NCBI GenBank assembly: GCA_009377525.1
Contig: WHTW01000059.1
Location: forward strand, 1-42,134
Direction: 5' to 3'
Source of the DNA: Rhodospirillales bacterium
GTDB taxonomy: Bacteria > Pseudomonadota > Alphaproteobacteria > Reyranellales > Reyranellaceae
Length of the DNA stretch: 42,134 bases
The notes below the pieces were generated by a model that saw only the letters and a program-made list of their open reading frames with translations, was not told the DNA's origin and ran no database searches. The position numbers and the translations under genes were made by a program. Positions 8,161 to 15,842 of the stretch are shown one piece after another; the first letter of the stretch is position 1; each line of letters begins with the position of its first letter.

Positions 8161-9348
8161 TTAGTCGAGCTGCAGCGTCAGCGCCTTGAGATACGCCGTC
8201 TCGGGCAGGCCGGGATGCACCGGATGATCGAGTGCGGCGCCCGAGCTGCGCAGGATGCGGCCGATGCGGCCGGCATCGCGCAGGCCGCGGCGCACCTGCT
8301 CGGCGAACAACGGCGGATCGACCAGGTGCGAGCAGGAGGCGACGAAGAAGAAGCCGCCCTTGGTCACCAAAGGCGCGGCGAGCCGCACCAGCTTGCGATA
8401 ACCCTGTGCGCCGGTCTTGAGGTCCTTGCGGCTTTTCACGAAGGCCGGTGGATCGCAGATCACCACGCCGAAGCTCTTGCCGCTCTGCTTCTCCAGCGCA
8501 TCGAAGACCTCGCTCTTCTCGAACGACACGACCTTGTCGACGCCGTTGAGCGTTGCCGCGGCCTTGGCCGCATCGAGCGCGGGCTGCGAGCGGTCGACAC
8601 AGACGACCGACTTCGCCCCGCGCGCGGCCGCCAGCACGCCGAAGCCGCCGCTGTAGCTGTAGACGTCGAGCACGTTGGCGTCTTTCGCCAGGCCCGCCAT
8701 GAAGCGCCGGTTGTCGCGCTGGTCGTAGAACCAGCCGGTCTTCTGCCCGCCCGACAGGTCGGCGACGAACTTGGCGTCATTCTCCACCAGCTCGACCGCC
8801 TGCGACGCATCGCCTCTGACCACCGTCGTGCCGCGCTTCAACCCCTCGAGCTCACGCACCGGCGAGTCGTTCTTGAGCACGATCGTCTTGGGCGACAGCT
8901 CGGCCTCGAGCGCCTCGAGCAGTACCGGCGTCAGCAACTCCATGCCGGCGGTGTTCACCTGTACGACCAGTGCATCACCAAACCGGTCGATGATCACGCC
9001 CGGCAGGCCGTCAGCCTCGGCATGGATCAAACGATAGTAGGGCACGCCCACCAGCCGGTCGCGCAACGCCGTCGCCTGGGCGAGCCGCCGGCCGAGGAAC
9101 AGCGCATCGACCGTGGCCTCGGGATTGGACGACAGCACGCGCGCCGCGATCAGCGAATGCGGATTGAAGGTGACCAGGCCCAGCGCCTCGCCGCCCGGTG
9201 CGCGCAGGGTGGCGAGCGAGCCCGGCGGGATCGCCTTGGCGTCGGCGTCCATCAGGATCTCGTTGGAGAATACCCACGGGTGTCCGGCGCGCACGCGGCG
9301 ATCCTCCCCGGCCCGCAGGATCACGCTGGGCAATTTCTTCTGTGCCAA
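8161..9348 (-). CDS. rlmI: 23S rRNA (cytosine-C5) methyltransferase, RlmI family
   Basis: A 395-residue class I SAM-dependent RNA methyltransferase. The N-terminal PUA-like domain reads LRAGEDRRVRAGHPWVFSNE. It is followed by an EEHEH-type linker (YYRLIHAEADGLPGVIIDRFG) and the Rossmann domain with NVLDVYSYSGGFGVLAA as SAM-binding motif I. ICDPPAFVKS and SCSH supply the catalytic region, the latter holding the cysteine nucleophile. The layout and length match E. coli RlmI, which makes m5C1962 in 23S rRNA; exact target specificity is inferred from the family. It starts 5 bases after the ggt stop and is the last gene of a compact minus-strand group. Confidence 0.88.
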   Translation of the reverse strand: MAQKKLPSVILRAGEDRRVRAGHPWVFSNEILMDADAKAIPPGSLATLRAPGGEALGLVTFNPHSLIAARVLSSNPEATVDALFLGRRLAQATALRDRLVGVPYYRLIHAEADGLPGVIIDRFGDALVVQVNTAGMELLTPVLLEALEAELSPKTIVLKNDSPVRELEGLKRGTTVVRGDASQAVELVENDAKFVADLSGGQKTGWFYDQRDNRRFMAGLAKDANVLDVYSYSGGFGVLAAARGAKSVVCVDRSQPALDAAKAAATLNGVDKVVSFEKSEVFDALEKQSGKSFGVVICDPPAFVKSRKDLKTGAQGYRKLVRLAAPLVTKGGFFFVASCSHLVDPPLFAEQVRRGLRDAGRIGRILRSSGAALDHPVHPGLPETAYLKALTLQLD

Positions 9349-9353
9349 AAAAC

Positions 9354-11003
9354 CTATTCTCCCATGGCGACGCCGTCGCGCCGCGGATCGACGCCGCCCT
9401 GCCAGCCGTCATCGAACCGGCGGATGCCGGCCAGGCCGCCTTCATGCCGGCGGACTTGTACTTGATGGCCCAGCGCGCGCAAGGCGTCCGCCTTGCCGGC
9501 AATGGTCGTGCCCTGTTCCAGCTCGGTCGGGCCGTTGGCGCGGATGACCCGGGGCAGCGAAATGGCGTCCGGCATGGACAGGTTCCAGTCCAGCACGCCG
9601 ATCAGGGCCTGCAGCGTATCGCCGATGATGCGCGAGCCGCCGGCCGAGCCCAGCGCCATCACCAGCTTGCGATCGCGGTCGAGTACGAAGGTCGGCGACA
9701 TTGACGAGCGCGGCCGCTTGCCTGGCTCGACGCGGTTGGCGACCGGCTTGCCGCCGATCTCGGGCCGCGCCGAGAAATCGGTGAGCTCGTTGTTCAGGAT
9801 GAACCCCCGCACCATCATGCCGGCGCCGAACGGCCCCTCGATCGTGGTGGTAAAGGCGACGGCATTGCCCCAACGGTCGACGATGCTCATGTGGCTGGTG
9901 CCGCGCTCGACATAGCCCGGCGGCACGCCCGGCCCGACCTCGCCCATGCTGCGATCGGGCGACATCAGCTTGCGTCGTTCGGCGAGGTAGGCCGGCGACA
10001 GCAGCCCGGCCACCGGCACAGACACGAAAGCGGGATCGGCGACGTAACGGTTGCGGTCGGCGAAGGCGAGCCGGCTTGCTTCGGCGATGAGGTGCAGCGA
10101 GCGCAGATCGTCGGGCTTGCCCTTCCAGAGCTCGAACGGCTCGAGCAGTCCCAACATCTGCAGGATGGCAATGCCACCCGACGATGGCGGTCCCATGCCG
10201 CAGACGATCCAGACGCGATAAGGGCCGCACACCGGCTCGCGCCTGGCCGGCTGGTAGGCGGCGAGATCGGACAGGGCGAGCGTGCCCGGCCGGATATGGC
10301 CTTGCACGCGCGCGACCATCTCGGCCGCGATTGGCCCCTCGTAGAACGCTCGCGCTCCCTGATCGGCGATCGACTGCAAGGTCTCGGCAAGGGCCGGATT
10401 GACGACACGCTCGCCCGCCTTCTTGGGCGAGCCGTCATCATTGAAGTAGACCGCGCGAATGCCCGGCTCCGAGCGCAAGGGCGGCAGGCGCTCCAGCCAG
10501 GTGGCGAGGCGAGGCGGCACGGCATAGCCGTCGCGCGCCAGCGCGATCGCAGCAGCGAACAGCTCGCTCCAAGCGAGCTTGCCGTGTTCCTTGTGCGCAA
10601 GCTCGAGCATCGCCAACGCCCCCGGAACGCCGACCGAGATGCCCGACCACACCGCTTCGCGCGTGCTGAGCGGCTTGCCGTCGCTGCCCAGGAACATGGC
10701 CGGCGTGGCGCCGGCCGGCGCCGTCTCGCGGCCGTCATAGACGGCGATGGCACCGCTTGCTGCGTCGTAGTGCAGCAGGAAGCCGCCGCCGCCCAGGCCC
10801 GAGGCGTGCGGCTCGACCACGCCCAGCACCATCTGCACGGCGATCGCGGCATCGGCTGCCGAGCCGCCGCGGCGCAGCGCGTCGAGGCCTGCCTGCGCCG
10901 CCAGCGGATGCGCCGCCGCCACCATCGTCTTGGGCGCTGCGTGGCTCGCCGGGCAGGCGCCCAGCAGCACGAGCACCACGACGAGGAGGCGACGCAGGAT
11001 CAT
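9354..11003 (-). CDS. ggt: Gamma-glutamyltransferase
   Basis: A 549-residue Ntn-hydrolase that cleaves the gamma-glutamyl bond of glutathione and transfers or hydrolyses the glutamyl group. The leader LLVVVLVLLGACPASHA indicates export, and a lipoprotein cleavage at LGAC is also possible. Family blocks seen are AAAHPLAAQAGLDALRRGGSAADAAIAV near the N-terminus, the glycine-rich SGLGGGGFLL, and ERGTSHMSIVDRWGN. In the last, Thr369 is the expected self-cleavage site and nucleophile that starts the small subunit. PPSSGGIA (272-279) is also conserved. Its ATG overlaps the tam stop (ATGA), so the two are translationally coupled. Confidence 0.95.
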   Translation of the reverse strand: MILRRLLVVVLVLLGACPASHAAPKTMVAAAHPLAAQAGLDALRRGGSAADAAIAVQMVLGVVEPHASGLGGGGFLLHYDAASGAIAVYDGRETAPAGATPAMFLGSDGKPLSTREAVWSGISVGVPGALAMLELAHKEHGKLAWSELFAAAIALARDGYAVPPRLATWLERLPPLRSEPGIRAVYFNDDGSPKKAGERVVNPALAETLQSIADQGARAFYEGPIAAEMVARVQGHIRPGTLALSDLAAYQPARREPVCGPYRVWIVCGMGPPSSGGIAILQMLGLLEPFELWKGKPDDLRSLHLIAEASRLAFADRNRYVADPAFVSVPVAGLLSPAYLAERRKLMSPDRSMGEVGPGVPPGYVERGTSHMSIVDRWGNAVAFTTTIEGPFGAGMMVRGFILNNELTDFSARPEIGGKPVANRVEPGKRPRSSMSPTFVLDRDRKLVMALGSAGGSRIIGDTLQALIGVLDWNLSMPDAISLPRVIRANGPTELEQGTTIAGKADALRALGHQVQVRRHEGGLAGIRRFDDGWQGGVDPRRDGVAMGE

Positions 11004-11803
11004 GCGCGGCGCGCCACGATGAACAGGCGGCGGAAGGGAAAGAGCGTGATGCCGTTGGCGCGCGTCGGATAGGCCTCGGCCAGGAGCCTGGCGTAGGTCT
11101 CGTAGTAGGCCGCACCCTCCTCCTTGCTCAACGCCTCCATGTAGGGCCTGAGCCCGGTGCCCGCGGTGTATTGCGCCACCGGGTCCTTGCCGGTCAGCGC
11201 CTGCTGGTAGATCGATTCCCAGACTTCGAGATCAGAGCAAAGCGGCTTCAGCACGTCGTAATAGCGCGCCGGCTCCCACACGGTGCGGATGCCGCCCACC
11301 TTGGCGAGCTTGTCGCGCCACGGGCCCATCTCCGCCGCCTTCTTCATCAGCGCGTGCGACGGCGCTTCGTGGTTGCGCGGCATCTGGATGGCGAGTTGCC
11401 CGCCCGACGGCAGCAATTTCAGCAGGCCGGGGAAGTAATCGATGTGGTTCTCGACCCACTGGTAGGCGGCGTTGCTGTAGAGAATGCCCGGCGGCACGTC
11501 CGGCTTGAACTGCGCGAGATCGCCCCTGGTGAAACTCACATGCTTGTCGACCGTCTGGCTGCGCGCCTTGGCCAGCATCTCGTCGGAGGAATCGACGCCG
11601 ATGACCGGCGGCCCGGGAAAGCGCTCGGCCAGGATGCGCGTGATGTTGCCGGCGCCGCAGCCGAGATCGTAGATCGCGTGGCCCGGGCGCGCCGCGTTGG
11701 CCGGATCGAGCCGGCCCATCAGATCGAGCGCGGGGCGCAGCCGGGCGTCGACGAACCTCAGATAGAGGTTGGCATCCCAGGTGGGAGCCTTGAGGTCGCT
11801 CAC
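11000..11803 (-). CDS. tam: Trans-aconitate 2-methyltransferase
   Basis: A 267-residue class I methyltransferase with SAM motif I IYDLGCGAGNITRIL and the Tam-specific start TWDANLYLRFVDARLRPALDL. The downstream blocks SNAAYQWVENH and LAIQMPRNHEAPSH are also Tam-like. Tam methylates trans-aconitate, a by-product of citrate isomerisation that inhibits aconitase. The GTG at 11803 was chosen because GAGGAG lies about 8 bases upstream and because TWDANLYLRF sits at the N-terminus in the family. It begins one base after the stop of the upstream AhpD-like gene and ends inside the ggt start codon. Confidence 0.9.
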   Translation of the reverse strand: MSDLKAPTWDANLYLRFVDARLRPALDLMGRLDPANAARPGHAIYDLGCGAGNITRILAERFPGPPVIGVDSSDEMLAKARSQTVDKHVSFTRGDLAQFKPDVPPGILYSNAAYQWVENHIDYFPGLLKLLPSGGQLAIQMPRNHEAPSHALMKKAAEMGPWRDKLAKVGGIRTVWEPARYYDVLKPLCSDLEVWESIYQQALTGKDPVAQYTAGTGLRPYMEALSKEEGAAYYETYARLLAEAYPTRANGITLFPFRRLFIVARRA

Positions 11804-11804
11804 G

Positions 11805-12203
11805 TCATTTCTCCTCGAACGCGGCATCGACCGGCACGCGATAGGCCATGGCGATCTTGTTGCCCTTCTGCGCCGCCAGCACAACGGCCATGAATTCCTC
11901 GTGCATCTCCTCGGTCATGCCCTTGGCGCGCGCCATGGCGCCGTGCGAGGCGATGCAATAGTCGCACTGATTGGCGATGCTGACCGCGAGATAAACCAAT
12001 TCCTTGGTGAGCGGATCGAGTGTGCCCGGCGCGAAGGCGGCCTTCATCTCCTCCGCAAAGCGCTCCATCGCGGCGGGATGTTTCGCCATCGCCTTCCAGA
12101 CATTGTTGATGTCGGCCGGGTCGATGTTGCGGCGCCTGGCGATGTCCTCGACGACGGCCTTCGCGCGAGGGCTCATGTCCTTGTACTCGGTCAGCCTCGG
12201 CAT
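11805..12203 (-). CDS. Carboxymuconolactone decarboxylase / AhpD-like protein
   Basis: A 132-residue all-helical protein of the CMD superfamily. The conserved CxxC site is in NQCDYCIASHGAMARAKGM, and EEFMAVVLAAQKGNKI follows. Members with this CxxC and downstream histidine are AhpD-like thiol peroxidase partners or are of unknown function. The ATG at 12203 has GGAG 7 bases upstream; the TTG four codons earlier lacks one. It leads the tight group with tam, ggt and rlmI and lies after the phaB terminator. A thiol-redox role would fit next to glutathione-cleaving ggt, but this is inference. Confidence 0.87.
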   Translation of the reverse strand: MPRLTEYKDMSPRAKAVVEDIARRRNIDPADINNVWKAMAKHPAAMERFAEEMKAAFAPGTLDPLTKELVYLAVSIANQCDYCIASHGAMARAKGMTEEMHEEFMAVVLAAQKGNKIAMAYRVPVDAAFEEK

Positions 12204-12218
12204 GGGACGCTCCAAATG

Positions 12219-12244
12219 AAAAGGGCCGGCACGAATGCCGGCCC
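12219..12244 (-). terminator. Intrinsic terminator after phaB
   Basis: On the minus strand GGGCCGGCA, loop TTCG, TGCCGGCCC is followed by TTTT (12222-12219). A perfect 9-base GC stem with a stable UUCG tetraloop and a U run is a strong rho-independent terminator. It sits 22 bases beyond the phaB stop and just before the AhpD-like gene, so it should separate those transcripts. The RBS of the next gene starts right after it. Confidence 0.88.
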
Positions 12245-12265
12245 CATCTTATCCGCGGCGATGCC

Positions 12266-12991
12266 TCAATACATGTGCTGGCCGCCGTTGATCGACAGCG
12301 TCGAGCCGGTGATGAAGCCGGCATCGTCGGCGATCAGGAACATCACGCCGCGCGCGATCTCGTCCGCCTTGCCCAGTCGGCCGACCGGGATCTTGGCGAC
12401 GATCTTCTCCAGCACGTTGGCTGGCACGGCCGCGACCATGTCGGTCTCGGTATAGCCCGGCGCGATGGCGTTGACGGTGATGCCCTTGGAGGCACCTTCC
12501 TGGGCCAGCGCCTTGGTGAAGCCGTGGATGCCCGACTTGGCGGCGGCGTAGTTGACCTGCCCGTACTGGCCGCCCTGGCCGTTGATCGAGCCGATATTGA
12601 CGATGCGGCCGAAGCCGCGGGTGTTCATGCCTTCCCACACCGCCTTCGACATGTTGAAGCAGGAGCCGAGGTTGGTGTCGATCACCTGGTCCCACATGTC
12701 GCGCGTGAGCTTGCGCATGGTCGAATCGCGGGTGATGCCGGCGTTGTTGACCAGCACCTCGACCGGCCCGAGATCCTTCTCGATCCGGGCGATCACCGAC
12801 TGGCAGGCGGCGAAGTCGCCGACGTCGAACTTGTAGACGGCGATGCCGGTCTCGGCCTTGAACTTCTGGGCGGCGTCGTCGTTGCCGGCATAGGTGGCAG
12901 CCACCTTGTAGTCCCTGTCCTTCAGCATGCGCGACACGGCGGCGCCGATGCCGCGGGTTCCGCCCGTCACGATTGCTATGCGTCCGGCCAT
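12266..12991 (-). CDS. phaB: Acetoacetyl-CoA reductase
   Basis: A 241-residue short-chain dehydrogenase. The nucleotide-binding motif is VTGGTRGIGAAV near residue 10, NNAG lies near residue 87, and the catalytic Ser-Tyr-Lys triad lies in IGSINGQGGQYGQVNYAAAK. The Q-rich stretch GQGGQYGQ and the end GSTLSINGGQHMY are hallmarks of PhaB rather than FabG. The enzyme reduces acetoacetyl-CoA to (R)-3-hydroxybutyryl-CoA with NADPH, the second step of PHB synthesis, and also feeds the ethylmalonyl-CoA pathway. The ATG at 12991 has GGGAGGG 5 bases upstream. It is not adjacent to phaA (4 kb away) and is divergent from the MFS gene. Confidence 0.95.
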   Translation of the reverse strand: MAGRIAIVTGGTRGIGAAVSRMLKDRDYKVAATYAGNDDAAQKFKAETGIAVYKFDVGDFAACQSVIARIEKDLGPVEVLVNNAGITRDSTMRKLTRDMWDQVIDTNLGSCFNMSKAVWEGMNTRGFGRIVNIGSINGQGGQYGQVNYAAAKSGIHGFTKALAQEGASKGITVNAIAPGYTETDMVAAVPANVLEKIVAKIPVGRLGKADEIARGVMFLIADDAGFITGSTLSINGGQHMY

Positions 12992-13115
12992 AAATCCCTC
13001 CCTTACATTGCCGCGGGCCCACTCTAGCCGGTTCTGCCGGGGCTCGGGCAAGAGAACGAATTGCCGGGCGTTGCCGGATAACGTCGCACCCACGGCCGGT
13101 CATAGAACGGCAACC

Positions 13116-14324
13116 ATGAAGCCCTTCACCGCCCTGCTCGGCGCCGCCGCCGGGACCCACGCCGCCGACCAACTGGCGCTCGCCACCCTGCCGCTCACGG
13201 CCACCCTCGTGCTGGGCGCCGGCCCCGACATCCTGGGCCTGCTGGTCGCCGCACAAAGTGCAGCCTGGCTGCTGGTCACCCTGCCGGCCGGCGCTTGGGC
13301 GGACCGCATCCCGCGGCGCACTCTGCTGCTCATCGGGTTGGCGCTGGGGCTCGTGGCCTCGGTTATTGCCGTCATTGCTGCCGCAGCCGGCATCACCAGC
13401 CTGCTGGGTGTCGCGGCATTCGCCGGCGCCTCGGGCACCGTGGTCTACATGCTGACCTCCATGTCGCTGCTGCCGAGCCTGGTGCCGGCCGGGGACCTGC
13501 CGCGGTCGAACGCCCGCCTCGAGCTCGCCCGCGCCATCGTCAGCCTCGCCGCGCCCTTCGTCGCCGGCCTGCTGGCCCAGCACCTCTCGCCGACCTGGGG
13601 CTATGCCCTGGCGGCCGTGGGTGCCGCCGTGGCGCTTGGCTGCATCATCGCCCTGCCCAAGGCCCCGGCGCCTACTGCCGGCGACCAGCGGCCGTCCATG
13701 GCCGCCGCCATCCAGGCCGGGGGGCGCTTCGTCGTCCGGCACGAGCTGCTGCGCGGCATCAGCCTGTGCGCGATCTTCTGGAACTTCGCGTTCTTCGCCC
13801 TGCTCGCGGTCTGGGCGCCGCTGGCGCTGGGCCTGCTCAAGCTCGATCCGGCGAGCATGGGCTTGGCGCAGTCGGCCTATGGCGCGGGCCTGATCGTGGG
13901 CGCGCTGGTGGCGCCGGTGTCGTCCAGGCGTCTGCCGCCGCTTGCCACGCTGATCTTCGGCCCGGCGGTGTCGGTGATCGCCGCCGCCCTGTTCCTGCTG
14001 GCCCCCTCGGGCAACGGCTTCGCCTTCGCGGCCGTCGGCCATTTCCTGGTGGGGTTCGGCCCGATGCTGTGGCTGATCTGCCAGACCACGGTGCGCCAGC
14101 TCGTGACGCCCGCGCCGATGCTGGGCCGGGTCAATGCCACGGTGCAGACGGCGATCTACGGCGTGCGCCCGCTGGGCGCGCTGGCCGGCGGCATGGTCGC
14201 CGCCCAGGCCGGCCTGCAGGCCGCGCTGCTGCTGATCGCGGCGTCCTTCGTGCTGTCGACGCTGGTGATCGTGCTGTCGCCCCTGGCGCGGCTGCGGGCC
14301 CTGCCGCAACCCGTCGCTGCATAG
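13116..14324 (+). CDS. MFS transporter (EntS/MFS_3-like exporter)
   Basis: A 402-residue major facilitator protein with about 12 hydrophobic segments. The loop 2-3 signature is recognisable as PAGAWADRIPRRTLLL. RVNATVQTAIYGVRPLGALAGG near residue 345 is the block typical of the MFS_3 group, which includes the enterobactin exporter EntS and macrolide exporters. The ATG at 13116 is the first in-frame start after the divergent phaB promoter region and begins the first membrane helix (MKPFTALLGAAAG). The substrate is unknown. No biosynthetic cluster or regulator flanks it; the following gene is a small lipoprotein. Confidence 0.9.
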   Translation: MKPFTALLGAAAGTHAADQLALATLPLTATLVLGAGPDILGLLVAAQSAAWLLVTLPAGAWADRIPRRTLLLIGLALGLVASVIAVIAAAAGITSLLGVAAFAGASGTVVYMLTSMSLLPSLVPAGDLPRSNARLELARAIVSLAAPFVAGLLAQHLSPTWGYALAAVGAAVALGCIIALPKAPAPTAGDQRPSMAAAIQAGGRFVVRHELLRGISLCAIFWNFAFFALLAVWAPLALGLLKLDPASMGLAQSAYGAGLIVGALVAPVSSRRLPPLATLIFGPAVSVIAAALFLLAPSGNGFAFAAVGHFLVGFGPMLWLICQTTVRQLVTPAPMLGRVNATVQTAIYGVRPLGALAGGMVAAQAGLQAALLLIAASFVLSTLVIVLSPLARLRALPQPVAA

Positions 14325-14385
14325 GCGTTCTTGCCCGCTTGACCCCCGCCCTCCGCCAGTCGACGTTAGCGCCGGAGGTCGCCGT

Positions 14386-14829
14386 ATGAGGAAGTTACTG
14401 GTCGCCGTTGGCTTGTTGTTGCTGGCCGGCTGCAGCTCGAATTCAATCTGGTCCAAGGACAATGACGCTTGGGGTACCGGGACTTTCCCCGTCGCCAACG
14501 AGGGCCAAGCCGCCCTCTACATCGTGCGCGAGCCGACCCAGCCCGACTCGCCGCCGATCAACATCACCATGGGTACCCAGCCGATCGGCGGCGTCAGCCC
14601 GCCGAACTACATGCGCCTCGACCTGGCGCCCAAGCTCTACGATCTCCGGGCCTACGGCCCGCAGACCAACAGCGAGCTGATCATCACCGTGGCGCCCGGC
14701 CAGACGCGCTTCCTGCTGGCCCAGCTCACGCCCAATGGCGGCGCCGAGCTGTTGGAACTCTCCCAGGAGCAAGGCCGCAAGCTCGCGCGCCAGGGCGAGC
14801 GGCTGTGGACGCCGGAAATCTACGATTAA
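14386..14829 (+). CDS. Small lipoprotein, DUF2846-like
   Basis: A 147-residue protein with a clear lipoprotein signal (MRKLLVAVGLLLLAGC, lipobox LAGC, Cys16). The mature part GQAALYIVREPTQPDSPPIN, MRLDLAPKLYDLRAYG and LIITVAPGQTRFLL has the beta-rich pattern of DUF2846-type lipoproteins, which carry an immunoglobulin-like fold of unknown function. There is no aspartate at position +2 of the mature protein, so outer-membrane sorting by the Lol rule is expected. It is separated by 61 bases from the MFS gene and followed immediately by a strong hairpin. Confidence 0.82.
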   Translation: MRKLLVAVGLLLLAGCSSNSIWSKDNDAWGTGTFPVANEGQAALYIVREPTQPDSPPINITMGTQPIGGVSPPNYMRLDLAPKLYDLRAYGPQTNSELIITVAPGQTRFLLAQLTPNGGAELLELSQEQGRKLARQGERLWTPEIYD

Positions 14830-14830
14830 A

Positions 14831-14870
14831 GCACAATCCGCCCAGCTGGAATCAGCTGGGCGGATTGTGC
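14831..14870. repeat. Perfect 18-bp inverted repeat, likely bidirectional transcript end
   Basis: GCACAATCCGCCCAGCTG, loop GAAT, CAGCTGGGCGGATTGTGC forms a perfect 18-base stem one base after the lipoprotein stop. The loop is four bases. There is no U run on the plus strand, so it could act as an RNA-stabilising end or a rho-dependent site rather than a classic terminator. It also lies downstream of hicA on the other strand. Confidence 0.85.
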
Positions 14871-14899
14871 CCTGTGAACCAAGCATCACCAGTGCGCGC

Positions 14900-14945
14900 G
14901 AATCCGATCAGATGGAACCGCGCGCGGTTCCATCTGATCGGATTC
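14900..14945. repeat. Perfect 46-bp palindrome
   Basis: Arms GAATCCGATCAGATGGAACCGCG (14900-14922) and its exact complement (14923-14945) meet with no spacer. A loopless 46-base palindrome is rare. It lies 11 bases downstream of the hicA stop and 29 bases from the previous inverted repeat. It may be a dispersed repeat unit, a protein-binding site or a transcript end for both strands. Confidence 0.88.
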
Positions 14946-14956
14946 CGCTCTAGCAA

Positions 14957-15181
14957 TCACAGAAGGGCGCGTAGTTCGTCGCGGCTCATATCGCAATCGC
15001 GCAATATCTTGGCCAGCAGGCCTGGGCCGATTTCCTCTCGGCCGTGAACCGGCACCACGGTCATTCGCCCGTCGGCATGTCGCAAGACGTGATGGCTGCC
15101 TTTGACCCGGATGACTTGAAAGCCTTTGCGGCCGAGAGCGGCCATTAACTCCCGCCCTGATACCGGCGGGATGCGCGTCAT
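14957..15181 (-). CDS. hicA: HicA mRNA interferase toxin
   Basis: A 74-residue toxin of the HicA family. It has the double-stranded RNA-binding-like fold signature VSGRELMAALGRKGFQVIRVKGSHHVL with the catalytic histidine in GSHH, followed by MTVVPVHGREEIGPGLLAKIL. HicA cleaves mRNA and tmRNA independently of ribosomes. The ATG at 15181 overlaps the hicB stop by 4 bases. Length is normal for active HicA and no conserved residue is missing, so the module looks functional. Confidence 0.93.
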   Translation of the reverse strand: MTRIPPVSGRELMAALGRKGFQVIRVKGSHHVLRHADGRMTVVPVHGREEIGPGLLAKILRDCDMSRDELRALL

Positions 15182-15408
15182 GCAGCGACTGAAATGCGTT
15201 GTACGCCGACGAATTCCAAGGGTGATGGAGCTTCGCCTGCTTCGAGATATGCCTCTATCGCTTCCCGAATCCGCGACATCAACTCGTCGAGGGATTGCGC
15301 CTGCGTATGACATCCGGGCAGCGCGGGTACACTCGCAACGTACCAACCGGCTTCATCGCGCTCGACCACGACATTGAACTCGCGGGTCGTCTGAGGATCG
15401 TTGGCCAT
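15178..15408 (-). CDS. hicB: HicB-type antitoxin (short form)
   Basis: A 76-residue partner with the degenerate RNase-H-like HicB fold: FNVVVERDEAGWYVASVPALPGCHTQAQSLDELMSRIREAIEAYLEAG. It precedes and overlaps hicA, so antitoxin is made first. It ends at ISVAA with no C-terminal helix-turn-helix or ribbon-helix-helix domain. It therefore probably neutralises HicA but may not autorepress by itself. A TATA-rich stretch (15415-15421) lies just upstream of the ATG and could be the -10 region. Confidence 0.9.
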   Translation of the reverse strand: MANDPQTTREFNVVVERDEAGWYVASVPALPGCHTQAQSLDELMSRIREAIEAYLEAGEAPSPLEFVGVQRISVAA

Positions 15409-15476
15409 GCGCCAAATATAAGCCTCTATGAGCCCGCCCGCCAGCCGACCCCAAAGTCGATCTCTAGATGCTCCAG

Positions 15477-15842
15477 TCAGATCCAGACGCCGTTGGGGGC
15501 GGTCCGCGAGCCGCCCTGATCGCCGGTATTGGGCACGCCACGCGGCTCGATGAGCAGCATCTTCACCTCGCGCTCGGCGTAGGGCTTGTGCTCGACGCCC
15601 TTCGGGACGACGAACATCTCGCCCGGCCCGATGCGCACCGCGCCGTCACGGAAATCGATGCGCAGCTCGCCTTCCATCACGACGAAGGCCTCGTCGGTGT
15701 CGGCGTGCGAATGCCAGACAAAATCGCCTTCCAGCCGAACGACCTTGAACTGATAGTCGTTCAGCTCGGCGACCACTCTGGGCTGCCACTGTTCGCGCAG
15801 CAGCCCGAATTTCTGCCCGAAGTTGACGGGCCGATAGTCCAT
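15477..15842 (-). CDS. Cupin-domain protein
   Basis: A 121-residue single-domain cupin. Metal ligands are visible in motif 1, WHSHADTDEAFVVMEGEL (two His and one Glu), and in motif 2, PKGVEHKPYAE. The start [21 protein letters not shown] is typical of a widespread family of small alphaproteobacterial cupins. Its ATG overlaps the thiolase stop (TGATG), so it is coupled to phaA. It may bind a small ligand or act as an isomerase or dioxygenase; the reaction is unknown. Confidence 0.88.
   Translation of the reverse strand: MDYRPVNFGQKFGLLREQWQPRVVAELNDYQFKVVRLEGDFVWHSHADTDEAFVVMEGELRIDFRDGAVRIGPGEMFVVPKGVEHKPYAEREVKMLLIEPRGVPNTGDQGGSRTAPNGVWI

Noticed and set aside
12249..14498. 749-codon minus-strand open frame through phaB, the divergent promoter and the MFS gene
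   Set aside because: It reads the wrong frame of phaB and the antisense of MFS. The protein is Gln/Arg/Gly-rich noise.
14831..14945. Possible insertion-sequence ends or attachment site
   Set aside because: No transposase or integrase and no flanking target duplication were seen, so I list them as palindromic repeats only.
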